Source of the DNA: JACQFZ01 sp041485885
Lineage (GTDB): Bacteria; Pseudomonadota; Gammaproteobacteria; Acidiferrobacterales; Sulfurifustaceae
Assembly (NCBI GenBank): GCA_041485885.1
Contig: JBGPKL010000001.1
Coordinates: forward strand, 124,001-188,000
Direction: 5' to 3'
DNA: 64,000 nt
The translations under genes were made by a program, and so were the position numbers. This document shows, piece after piece, positions 52,534 through 59,429 of the stretch. Positions within the stretch are counted from its first letter, which is position 1, and the number at the start of each line of letters is the position of its first letter. Below the pieces are notes generated by a model, which ran no database searches, had not been told where the DNA came from, and worked only from the letters and a program-made list of their open reading frames with translations.

Positions 52534-52977
52534 CTACGGTTTTTTTAGTCGTTCGATCGCGGCAGCGAGCGCCAGCTCGTATCCTTGCGCCCCGAGTCCG
52601 GAGACCACACCGACCGCGATGTCCGAAAAATAAGAATGACGGCGAAACGGCTCGCGCGCGTGGACATTCGACAAATGAACCTCGATGAAGGGTATGCGGG
52701 TACCGGTAAGGGCGTCCCGTAGGGCTACGCTCGTGTGCGTGTAGCCGGCCGGGTTAAGCAGTATAAATGCCACTCCGTCCGCAGCGGCCCGCTGCACGCG
52801 GTCGATGAGCTCGTGTTCAGCGTTACTTTGGAAGCACTGCAACCGGTGCCCCGCGCTTTCGGCTTGCCGGGTTAGCCTCGCATTGATCTCGGCAAGCGTA
52901 ACCTTTCCGTAGTGCTGCGGCTCGCGCTCCCCAAGCAGGTTCAAATTCGGTCCGTTGAGGACGAGCAGATCGGCCAT
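52534..52977 (-). CDS. aroQ: 3-dehydroquinate dehydratase, type II
   Basis: Shikimate-pathway dehydratase, dodecameric type II fold. LVLNGPNLNLLGEREPQHYG (3-22, with the catalytic Tyr region and Arg), QSNAEHELIDRV, ILLNPAGYTHTSVALRDAL in pieces and EVHLSNVHAREPFRRHS in pieces. 147 residues from the ATG at 52977; a longer start 15 codons upstream lacks family similarity. Order aroQ-accB-accC is common in proteobacteria. Confidence 0.96.
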   Translation of the reverse strand: MADLLVLNGPNLNLLGEREPQHYGKVTLAEINARLTRQAESAGHRLQCFQSNAEHELIDRVQRAAADGVAFILLNPAGYTHTSVALRDALTGTRIPFIEVHLSNVHAREPFRRHSYFSDIAVGVVSGLGAQGYELALAAAIERLKKP

Positions 52978-53168
52978 GGAGACCCCATTCCCAGGTTGTT
53001 CGCAAGGACAACACTTCGCCATGCCGACACGGTCTCACCTTTGGTGTGTTTACGCTTGGCGAAAGTTGCTTCAACTTAGCCGAAGATCGGAACAAAAGCG
53101 AGCGTTATCCGGCGAATGACGTCGGCACGTCGGAAATAGGATGGTTTTAGAGTGCGAAGGCGGCGATT

Positions 53169-55397
53169 CTACAGTTGAGACAAGATCGCCAGGAATTCGG
53201 CAACGGACTTATATCCTTGTGCCTTAAGGTCACGACGCTCCTGGCCGTCACTGCCAAAAAAGAGGATGGCGGGTGGACCAAAAACGTTGAAACGCCGCTT
53301 GATGGCGCTGACCTCGGGATCTGTCGTCTCCGTTACGTCAGCCTGCAAGGCGGTGAAGCGTGCCGCGATTGTTTCGCGCACCTTAGCATCAAGGAAGGTC
53401 GATTGTTCCATGCGCACACAGTCGGTACACCAAGTCGCGTAGTAATCGAGGATAACCGGCTTTCCGGCGCGCTGCGCCTGCGCCAACTCAGCCTCCAGCC
53501 CGGACAGCGACCGAACCGGCTTGAAAAGCGACTCCCGAGTACCCGGCTCGCGCTTCGATTGGGTAACGGCGCGATCCAGTGGCGCCAGCGGGCTTAGCAG
53601 GTCCCGGCTTCCGAGAAAACCGCCAAGTAGTGCCACGATGCCCCAAACAAGCAATAGGGTACCGATTCCCTTTTGGAAGTATTGCCAGCCGGTCCCTTCT
53701 TTAGGGAGAGCCTGAGTCGCACCCAAGTAAACAGCGGAGACGATGAACAAACCTCCCCACAGGAACATCACCGGTACCTGCGGCAGCGCCCCGAGGAGAT
53801 AAATCGCCGCCGCAATCAGCAGGACGCCGAAAAAATGCTTCACCTTATTCATCCACGGTCCGGTGCGCGGCAATAAGAACCCCTCACTCACGCCGATAAC
53901 GACGAGAATCGCTCCTTGCCCGTTAGCAAGAGCGAACATCACGGCTGCCCCGCGCCACGGATCGCCCGCGGTAATAGCGTTGCCCAGCGCCGTGACGAGT
54001 ACGGGCGAGACGCATGCGCCGATAATGAGCGCCGAGATCGCACCGAGCAGAAAGACACCGATGAACTTGCCGCTTATCGAGCCTTTGGTGCGATGGTGTA
54101 GCTTCGTCGAGTGATGATGGAGGAACGATTGCATCGCGGCCGGTATCTGTAGCTCATAAAAACCGAACATCGACAGGGCGAGCAACAGCAGGACAGCGCT
54201 GAAAATCCCAATCGCCCACGCGTTTTGAAAATAAGCCTGCAACTGTTCTCCGGTCGCGCCGGCAATGGCACCGGCGATCGCATACGTTAGCGCCGTGCCG
54301 AGGACGTACGTGTACGAAAGCAGCCCGCCGCGTACTCGAGTAAGGCGTGCGCCTTCGGTCCCGACGATCACGCCGGAAAGGATGGGCACCATGGGCAGGA
54401 CACATGGCGTGAAAGTGAGTAACAGCCCGCCGGCAAATGCACCGAGCATGGCGGCGAGCAAACCGAGGAAGCCGTCAGACGATCGAGCCGCGTTGTCAGC
54501 GCCGAGAGCGGTCACTAAGCGAATCGGAAACTCTCGAGTGGCTGGCGGGTAGCAGAGTTTCACGCCTTTTTCGGCGCAGCCTTGGTAGGTAACTTTTAAG
54601 AGGAAATCAGCGGCTGACCGGTTCTCCCCGTACAACGGCACGCGCATGTCTACGATCCCGTGGTACACCTCAGTCGTGCCGAAAAATTCGTCCGTTTTCG
54701 CCTCGCCGTGTGGGAGCTCGAATACACCCACCCCCAAGCCGTTAACAAGCGGTGTTCCGTCCGGCGCGGAGATGCCAAAACGCATCTTGTCTCGATATAG
54801 ATAACAGCAGTCATCGATGGTGAATCGAACTCCTATGGTTGATCCATCGATCGCTGCGGCCGCCACTTGAAAGGCCTTTTCCGGATCGACGACCTCGTCT
54901 TCTTGTTTTGCAAAAGCGAAGGTCTTTGCTAGGTTCCCTCCGGATCCGGTGGTTTTGAAAAACGCTCTGGTCGGTGACGAGACGGAAAGGAGGCTCACTT
55001 CCTTCGTCATCGGTGGGTAGCACACGCCGATCGGCTCATTGCAACCTTGCGCGATGATACGAACTCGCGGATCGGCCGCGGTGCCGACCACTTCGAAGGG
55101 AATTGCGACACTCACCTGTGCCGTATAGATGGCCGTGCGCCCAAAGACGCGGTCTTCTTTGGCGGTAGCCGCCGGAAACTTCGGCTCCCGCAGCCGCAAA
55201 TCAGAATCGAGCGATTCGAACCTGAACTTATCCCGGTAAAGATAGTAACCTGGGGCAATCCGCCAGTTGACCTGCAGTACCGTGCCCTCGACGTGGGTCG
55301 AAAGCTCAAACGCCTTTTCGGCGGGGAGCAGTTCCTCTTCGGGCGCCGCGCAAGCGACCCCGCTAAGCAAAATTAACGCTGAAAGCAATCGTTTCAT
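53169..55397 (-). CDS. dsbD: Thiol:disulfide interchange protein DsbD with duplicated alpha domain
   Basis: Passes electrons from cytosolic thioredoxin to periplasmic reductases. Signal peptide 1-17, two successive DsbD-alpha-like domains (about 25-145 and 170-300), eight-helix transmembrane part (about 310-590) with C332 in FTPCVLP and a second Cys in GACVSPVLV, and the C-terminal thioredoxin-like domain with YATWCTDC. Cys pairs occur in both alpha copies: C119/C126 (CNEPIGVCYPPM) and C274/C282 (CAEKGVKLCYPPA). At 742 residues it is clearly longer than the 560-600 common for the family because of the extra domain. The second copy also has CC (197-198) where the first has YY. Overlaps the end of cutA. 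Confidence 0.93.
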   Translation of the reverse strand: MKRLLSALILLSGVACAAPEEELLPAEKAFELSTHVEGTVLQVNWRIAPGYYLYRDKFRFESLDSDLRLREPKFPAATAKEDRVFGRTAIYTAQVSVAIPFEVVGTAADPRVRIIAQGCNEPIGVCYPPMTKEVSLLSVSSPTRAFFKTTGSGGNLAKTFAFAKQEDEVVDPEKAFQVAAAAIDGSTIGVRFTIDDCCYLYRDKMRFGISAPDGTPLVNGLGVGVFELPHGEAKTDEFFGTTEVYHGIVDMRVPLYGENRSAADFLLKVTYQGCAEKGVKLCYPPATREFPIRLVTALGADNAARSSDGFLGLLAAMLGAFAGGLLLTFTPCVLPMVPILSGVIVGTEGARLTRVRGGLLSYTYVLGTALTYAIAGAIAGATGEQLQAYFQNAWAIGIFSAVLLLLALSMFGFYELQIPAAMQSFLHHHSTKLHHRTKGSISGKFIGVFLLGAISALIIGACVSPVLVTALGNAITAGDPWRGAAVMFALANGQGAILVVIGVSEGFLLPRTGPWMNKVKHFFGVLLIAAAIYLLGALPQVPVMFLWGGLFIVSAVYLGATQALPKEGTGWQYFQKGIGTLLLVWGIVALLGGFLGSRDLLSPLAPLDRAVTQSKREPGTRESLFKPVRSLSGLEAELAQAQRAGKPVILDYYATWCTDCVRMEQSTFLDAKVRETIAARFTALQADVTETTDPEVSAIKRRFNVFGPPAILFFGSDGQERRDLKAQGYKSVAEFLAILSQL

Positions 55398-55726
55398 CGC
55401 GAGCTATTGTCAGGATCTTCGAGCCACGCAAGGTAAGCGGGCGATCCACCCACGATTGGGATGGCGATAACCTCGGGAAGTTCATAGGAATGAAGCTCGC
55501 CGATGCGCCGCTGCACCTTTGCATAGTCGATCGTCCGAGTCTTGATGATCAGCAGCTGTTCCCCGGCCGACTCGATCTGCCCCTTCCAACGATATACGGA
55601 CTGCATTGGAGGCAATATGTTTACGCAGGCGGCCAGGTGATCCTCGACGAGCGCCCGCGCGAGAGTATTCGCGAGCTGTGCATCGGGGCATGTGGTCAAG
55701 ATCAGTTGGTAGGTGGATGTGGCCAT
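55394..55726 (-). CDS. cutA: Divalent-cation tolerance protein CutA
   Basis: 110-residue trimeric small protein of the CutA1 family: LTTCPDAQLANTLARALVE at the start, AACVNILPPMQSVYRWKG, and the C-terminal ELPEVIAIPIVGGSPAYLAWL. Binds copper and other divalent metals in vitro; true role is unsettled. Stop overlaps dsbD start (ATGA), so translation is coupled, as in E. coli cutA-dsbD. Upstream is the divergent groES promoter region. Confidence 0.95.
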   Translation of the reverse strand: MATSTYQLILTTCPDAQLANTLARALVEDHLAACVNILPPMQSVYRWKGQIESAGEQLLIIKTRTIDYAKVQRRIGELHSYELPEVIAIPIVGGSPAYLAWLEDPDNSSR

Positions 55727-55890
55727 CGTATTTACCTAAACCATAGCATTCGGAATTCGATCGGACCCATGGCGCTGCTCGCCAAATCAATCCATTGCAG
55801 CGCAAATGTTAACCAAACCGTGATTGCTTCGGCCGTCTTATCTACCTGCCCGCCTAGCACCCATTGCGGCGATGCGAGTAACGATCTCGC

Positions 55891-55918
55891 TTGACACCGC
55901 CGGAGGCGAGCTTATCAT
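55891..55918 (+). promoter_or_regulatory. Vegetative promoter of groESL
   Basis: TTGACA (55891-55896) and TATCAT (55913-55918) with a 16-base spacer; the first hexamer is the exact sigma-70 -35 consensus. The -10 shares its last base with the CIRCE element, so the start point lies within the operator. No sigma-32-type promoter was recognised. Confidence 0.8.
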
Positions 55919-55944
55919 TAGCACTCGCTTAACTTGAGTGCTAA
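55918..55944 (+). promoter_or_regulatory. CIRCE operator (HrcA site)
   Basis: TTAGCACTC-N9-GAGTGCTAA, a perfect 9-9-9 inverted repeat, identical to the CIRCE consensus. HrcA represses heat-shock genes through it. Its position at the transcription start means repression of initiation; the same stem would also form in the 5' end of the mRNA. hrcA itself is not in the window. Confidence 0.97.
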
Positions 55945-56038
55945 CAGCCTCGGCCGGCAAATCCGTCGAGACGCGCTCGATTTTCCTTGCGGAAAACCAG
56001 CAGTAAACATCTGACTAGCTCAAAGGAGGAACTTCTTT

Positions 56039-56368
56039 ATGACGGCTCCAGCCATTGCCAAGAAAGGAGAAAGCATAGTGAAAATTCGGCCACTGCATGA
56101 CCGCGTGATCGTGCGGCGTCTCGAAGAGGAACGCCGTACGCCAGGCGGACTCGTCATCCCCGACACCGCGAAAGAGAAGCCGATCCAAGGCGAGATCGTC
56201 GCCGTTGGGAAGGGCAAGATACTCGAAAACGGCGAGATTCGTCCGCTCGACGTGAAGGTCGGCGACAAGATCCTGTTCGGAAAGTATTCGGGTACCGAAG
56301 TCAAAGTCGGCAATGAAGAACTGCTGGTGATGCGCGAAGAGGACATCGTCGGCATCGTCGAAGGTTAA
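56039..56368 (+). CDS. groES: Co-chaperonin GroES
   Basis: Heptameric lid of the GroEL chaperonin. KIRPLHDRVIVRRLEEE, the mobile loop ERRTPGGLVIPDTAKEKP and VKVGDKILFGKYSGTEVK in parts are all typical. Two in-frame starts each have a strong ribosome-binding site: ATG at 56039 (AAAGGAGGA, 8-base spacing), giving 109 residues, and GTG at 56078 (AAAGGAGA, 7-base spacing), giving the canonical 96 residues. I give the longer one as outer limit; the family length favours the GTG. Transcription is under CIRCE; groEL follows after 33 bp. Confidence 0.96.
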   Translation: MTAPAIAKKGESIVKIRPLHDRVIVRRLEEERRTPGGLVIPDTAKEKPIQGEIVAVGKGKILENGEIRPLDVKVGDKILFGKYSGTEVKVGNEELLVMREEDIVGIVEG

Positions 56369-56401
56369 CCACGAAGGAAAACTTTTGGAGAGGGTGTAAA
56401 C

Positions 56402-58042
56402 ATGGCAGCAAAAGAGGTTGTATTCGGCGACTACGCGCGCCAGCGGATGCTGCGCGGCGTGAATCTCTTGGCCGACGCGGTAAAGGTGACGTTGGGTCCG
56501 AAGGGCCGCAACGTCGTCCTCGACAAGGCGTACGGCGCTCCGACGGTGACCAAAGACGGTGTTTCGGTCGCGAAGGAAATCGAGCTAAAGGACAAGTACG
56601 AGAATATGGGCGCGCAGATGGTGAAGGAAGTCGCGAGCAAGACTTCCGATGTGGCCGGCGACGGCACCACCACCGCGACGGTGCTGGCGCAGGCGATGCT
56701 GCGTGAAGGGTTGAAGAGCGTCGCCGCCGGGATGAACCCGATGGATCTGAAGCGCGGTCTCGACAAGGCCGTCATCGCGGCGGTCGAGGCGCTCAAGAAA
56801 ATCTCCAAACCTTGTTCCGATCCGAAGGAGATCTCGCAAGTCGGCACCATTTCGGCGAATGCCGATGAGTCGATCGGCAAAACGATTGCCGAGGCGATGG
56901 AGAAAGTCGGCAAGGAAGGCGTGATTACCGTGGAGGAAGGTCAGGGGCTCGAAAATGAGCTCGAGCTGGTGGAGGGCATGCAGTTCGACCGCGGCTACAT
57001 TTCGCCGTACTTCATTAACAAACAGGACACGATGACCGCGGACCTCGAAAATCCGCTGATTCTCATTACCGACAAGAAGATTTCGAGCATCCGTGACATG
57101 TTGCCGGTGCTCGAAGCGGTGGCGAAACAGGGACGCCCGCTGCTGATTATTGCCGAAGATGCCGAGGGCGAGGCGCTTGCAACGCTCGTGGTAAACAACA
57201 TCCGCGGCATCCTGAAAGTGTGCGCGGTAAAGGCGCCCGGCTTCGGCGATCGTCGCAAAGCCATGCTGCAAGATATCGCCGTTCTCACCAACGGCCAGGT
57301 GATTTCCGAGGAAGTCGGCATGACCCTGGAGAGCGCGACGGTGGACGTTCTCGGCCAAGCGAAGCGCGTGCAGGTCGGCAAAGAGAACACCACTATCATC
57401 GACGGCGCCGGCAAGAAGTCCGACATCGAAGCGCGCATCAAGCAGATTCGCGCCCAGATCGAAGAGGCGACCTCCGACTACGACAAGGAGAAGCTGCAAG
57501 AGCGCGTGGCGAAGCTCGCCGGCGGCGTGGCGTTGATCAAAGTCGGCGCCGCGACCGAAGTCGAGATGAAGGAGAAGAAGGCGCGCGTCGAAGACGCGCT
57601 GCACGCAACCCGTGCGGCGGTCGAAGAGGGCATCGTTCCCGGCGGCGGTGTCGCGCTGGTGCGCGCGATCCTCGCCATCAAGAACCTCAAGGGCGACAAC
57701 CACGACCAGGACGTCGGTATCCAGATCGCGATACGTGCGATGCAGGAGCCGCTGCGCCAGATCGTCGAGAACGCCGGCGCCGAAGGCTCGGTGGTGTACC
57801 AGAAAGTCGTCGAGAGCAAGGACCCGAACTATGGCTACAACGCCGCGACCGGCGAGTACGGCGATATGCTCAAGATGGGCATCATCGATCCGACCAAGGT
57901 GGCACGCACTGCGTTGCAAAACGCGTCCTCAGTCGCGGGACTCATGATCACCACGGAAGCCATGGTGGCGGAGCTACCGAAGGATGAAGAAAAGATGTCG
58001 GCCGGCGGCGGCATGGGCGGCATGGGCGGGATGGATATGTAG
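56402..58042 (+). CDS. groEL: Chaperonin GroEL
   Basis: ATP-dependent folding chamber, 546 residues. Seen: VFGDYARQRMLRGVNLLADAV at the start, GPKGRNVVLDKAYGAPTVTKDG in parts, GDGTTTATVLAQAM (ATP-binding), and the C-terminal Gly/Met-rich tail GGGMGGMGGMDM. All positions look intact. Transcribed with groES; a strong terminator follows at 58067-58098. A second groEL copy is not in the window. Confidence 0.98.
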   Translation: MAAKEVVFGDYARQRMLRGVNLLADAVKVTLGPKGRNVVLDKAYGAPTVTKDGVSVAKEIELKDKYENMGAQMVKEVASKTSDVAGDGTTTATVLAQAMLREGLKSVAAGMNPMDLKRGLDKAVIAAVEALKKISKPCSDPKEISQVGTISANADESIGKTIAEAMEKVGKEGVITVEEGQGLENELELVEGMQFDRGYISPYFINKQDTMTADLENPLILITDKKISSIRDMLPVLEAVAKQGRPLLIIAEDAEGEALATLVVNNIRGILKVCAVKAPGFGDRRKAMLQDIAVLTNGQVISEEVGMTLESATVDVLGQAKRVQVGKENTTIIDGAGKKSDIEARIKQIRAQIEEATSDYDKEKLQERVAKLAGGVALIKVGAATEVEMKEKKARVEDALHATRAAVEEGIVPGGGVALVRAILAIKNLKGDNHDQDVGIQIAIRAMQEPLRQIVENAGAEGSVVYQKVVESKDPNYGYNAATGEYGDMLKMGIIDPTKVARTALQNASSVAGLMITTEAMVAELPKDEEKMSAGGGMGGMGGMDM

Positions 58043-58066
58043 GCGATCCTTGCTCGGTCGAACGTC

Positions 58067-58098
58067 GAAAGCCCCGCGTACGCGGGGCTTTCTTTTTG
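58067..58098 (+). terminator. Rho-independent terminator of groESL
   Basis: Perfect stem AAAGCCCCGCG / CGCGGGGCTTT (58068-58078 and 58081-58091) with a two-base centre, then TCTTTTT. It ends the groESL transcript. Confidence 0.93.
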
Positions 58099-58186
58099 CG
58101 CCGCCTGCGGAGAGTCGCTGCGAAATATCTATAATGCTCCGTTCAACAGTCGCATAAGGGCGGACCGCCGGATGACAGGAGAGCAG

Positions 58187-58657
58187 ATGGCTGAACCACG
58201 CAGAACACATAGAAATATCGACGCCGGAATCGAGCGCGATTACGAAAGCTACAAGCTGCTGCTCAATCTCTGGCAGTCGGAAAATCCGATCAAGACCAAT
58301 AAGCTCCAGGTACTGCTCGCGGTCAATGCGCTGCTCGTATCCGCCGTCCAACTTTCCGGCGGCTTCGCGGCGAGTAATTGGTTCATCTATGTTACGGGCG
58401 CGATCTTCAGCTTCATCTGGACGTTCTCGATAGGCCGAACATCGCTCTTTCAGGACATCTGGCAGGCCAAGTTGCGCGAGCTGCAAAACCGTTACCCCGA
58501 CGATTCACGCTTTTCCATCCTTGAAACAGACGCTGCCATGGGGCAAGTCCGCTGGTGGGTGCGGATCTTCGGCGGGATTCCGTCGCGCTGGTACCTGTTG
58601 TTCTCGCCATTCGTCTTTGGGATCGCGTGGCTGGTAATACTGTTAGTTACTCGTTAG
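58187..58657 (+). CDS. Small membrane protein of unknown function
   Basis: 156 residues from the ATG at 58187, which has AGGAG five bases upstream; an ATG at 58172 would add five codons. The first 50 residues are hydrophilic (IERDYESYKLLLNLWQSEN), followed by three hydrophobic stretches: VLLAVNALLVSAVQL (about 49-63), WFIYVTGAIFSFIWTF (about 73-88) and WYLLFSPFVFGIAWLVILLV (about 135-154). The N-terminal YKLLLNLWQSENPIKTNKLQ followed by two helices recalls the RipA-type small membrane proteins, which is a loose resemblance. Not linked to an operon. Confidence 0.65.
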   Translation: MAEPRRTHRNIDAGIERDYESYKLLLNLWQSENPIKTNKLQVLLAVNALLVSAVQLSGGFAASNWFIYVTGAIFSFIWTFSIGRTSLFQDIWQAKLRELQNRYPDDSRFSILETDAAMGQVRWWVRIFGGIPSRWYLLFSPFVFGIAWLVILLVTR

Positions 58658-58689
58658 CGACGACACGAATGGTCGGGAGTGGCCGCCGC

Positions 58690-59382
58690 TCAGCGCTTAC
58701 GTATCAGCGACACACCGTCCCGCAAGGGGATCATTACGCGTTCCACCCGCGGGTCGCGGCGCACGAGTTCGTTGAATCGCATGATCGCATGGGTCGCTTC
58801 CGACATCGTGTCTCCCGCGACACTAGTACGTCCCTGTACGTCGTCCGATGCTTTTTTGAAATCGAGTACGCGACCCGACCATAGCACATTGTCGGCGACG
58901 ATCAGCCCGCCGGTTTTCAGCCGCGGCAAGACGCGTTCGTAGTAGTTGATGTAGTTCTCCTTGTCGGCATCGAGAAACACGAAATCGAGTGGCAGCGCGT
59001 CGGTCAGTTCGCCAAGCGTATGAAGCGCGGGGCCGAGGTGCAGCACTATCTTTTTTCCGTGCGGGCTGCGCGCAAAAAACCGTCTCGCGATCTCCGCATG
59101 TTTGGGATCGATCTCGCAGGTAACGATCTCTCCGTCGGCCGGCAGCGCCTCGGCCATCGCGAGCGCCGAGTAGCCGGTGAAGGTTCCAATTTCCAGGATC
59201 CGCCGTGCTCCGGTCGCGCGCACCAGCAATTGCAGGAACGCCGCTTCCAGCGGGCCGATGACCATCTGAGCGTTGGCGAGGTTTCTGTTAGTGTACGTTT
59301 GCAACTCTTCGAGCAGCGGCGCGGGCGGAGAGGAATGAACGGTGCAATACTCTTCGATCGCGGCGGGAACGAGTGTTTCCAT
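58690..59382 (-). CDS. SAM-dependent O-methyltransferase, caffeoyl-CoA type
   Basis: 230-residue class I methyltransferase. ILEIGTFTGYSALAMAEAL (about 63-81) is the SAM loop, DFVFLDADKENYINYYE (about 132-148) carries metal-binding Asp residues, and VADNVLWSGRV (about 160) is the third family block. Bacterial members act on catechols or flavonoid-like compounds; the natural substrate is unknown. I prefer the ATG at 59382; an earlier ATG at 59451 would overlap the divergent glnE start. No clear ribosome-binding site is seen. Confidence 0.88.
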   Translation of the reverse strand: METLVPAAIEEYCTVHSSPPAPLLEELQTYTNRNLANAQMVIGPLEAAFLQLLVRATGARRILEIGTFTGYSALAMAEALPADGEIVTCEIDPKHAEIARRFFARSPHGKKIVLHLGPALHTLGELTDALPLDFVFLDADKENYINYYERVLPRLKTGGLIVADNVLWSGRVLDFKKASDDVQGRTSVAGDTMSEATHAIMRFNELVRRDPRVERVMIPLRDGVSLIRKR

Positions 59383-59429
59383 GATTTTGTCGGTGAAAGT
59401 TTCTTGAGCGCTAGTACGTAGTGTCACGA

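Larger units (their letters stand above)
55727..56038. other. Intergenic region before groES
   Basis: About 312 bp between divergent cutA and groES. Contains the groES promoter (55891-55918), the CIRCE operator (55918-55944), a leader and a strong ribosome-binding site AAAGGAGGA at 56022-56030. Positions 55727-55890 show nothing further that I could identify. Confidence 0.7.

Noticed and set aside
56585..57919. 444-codon minus-strand frame opposite groEL
   Set aside because: Mirror of the groEL codon pattern; His/Asp/Arg-rich with no protein features.
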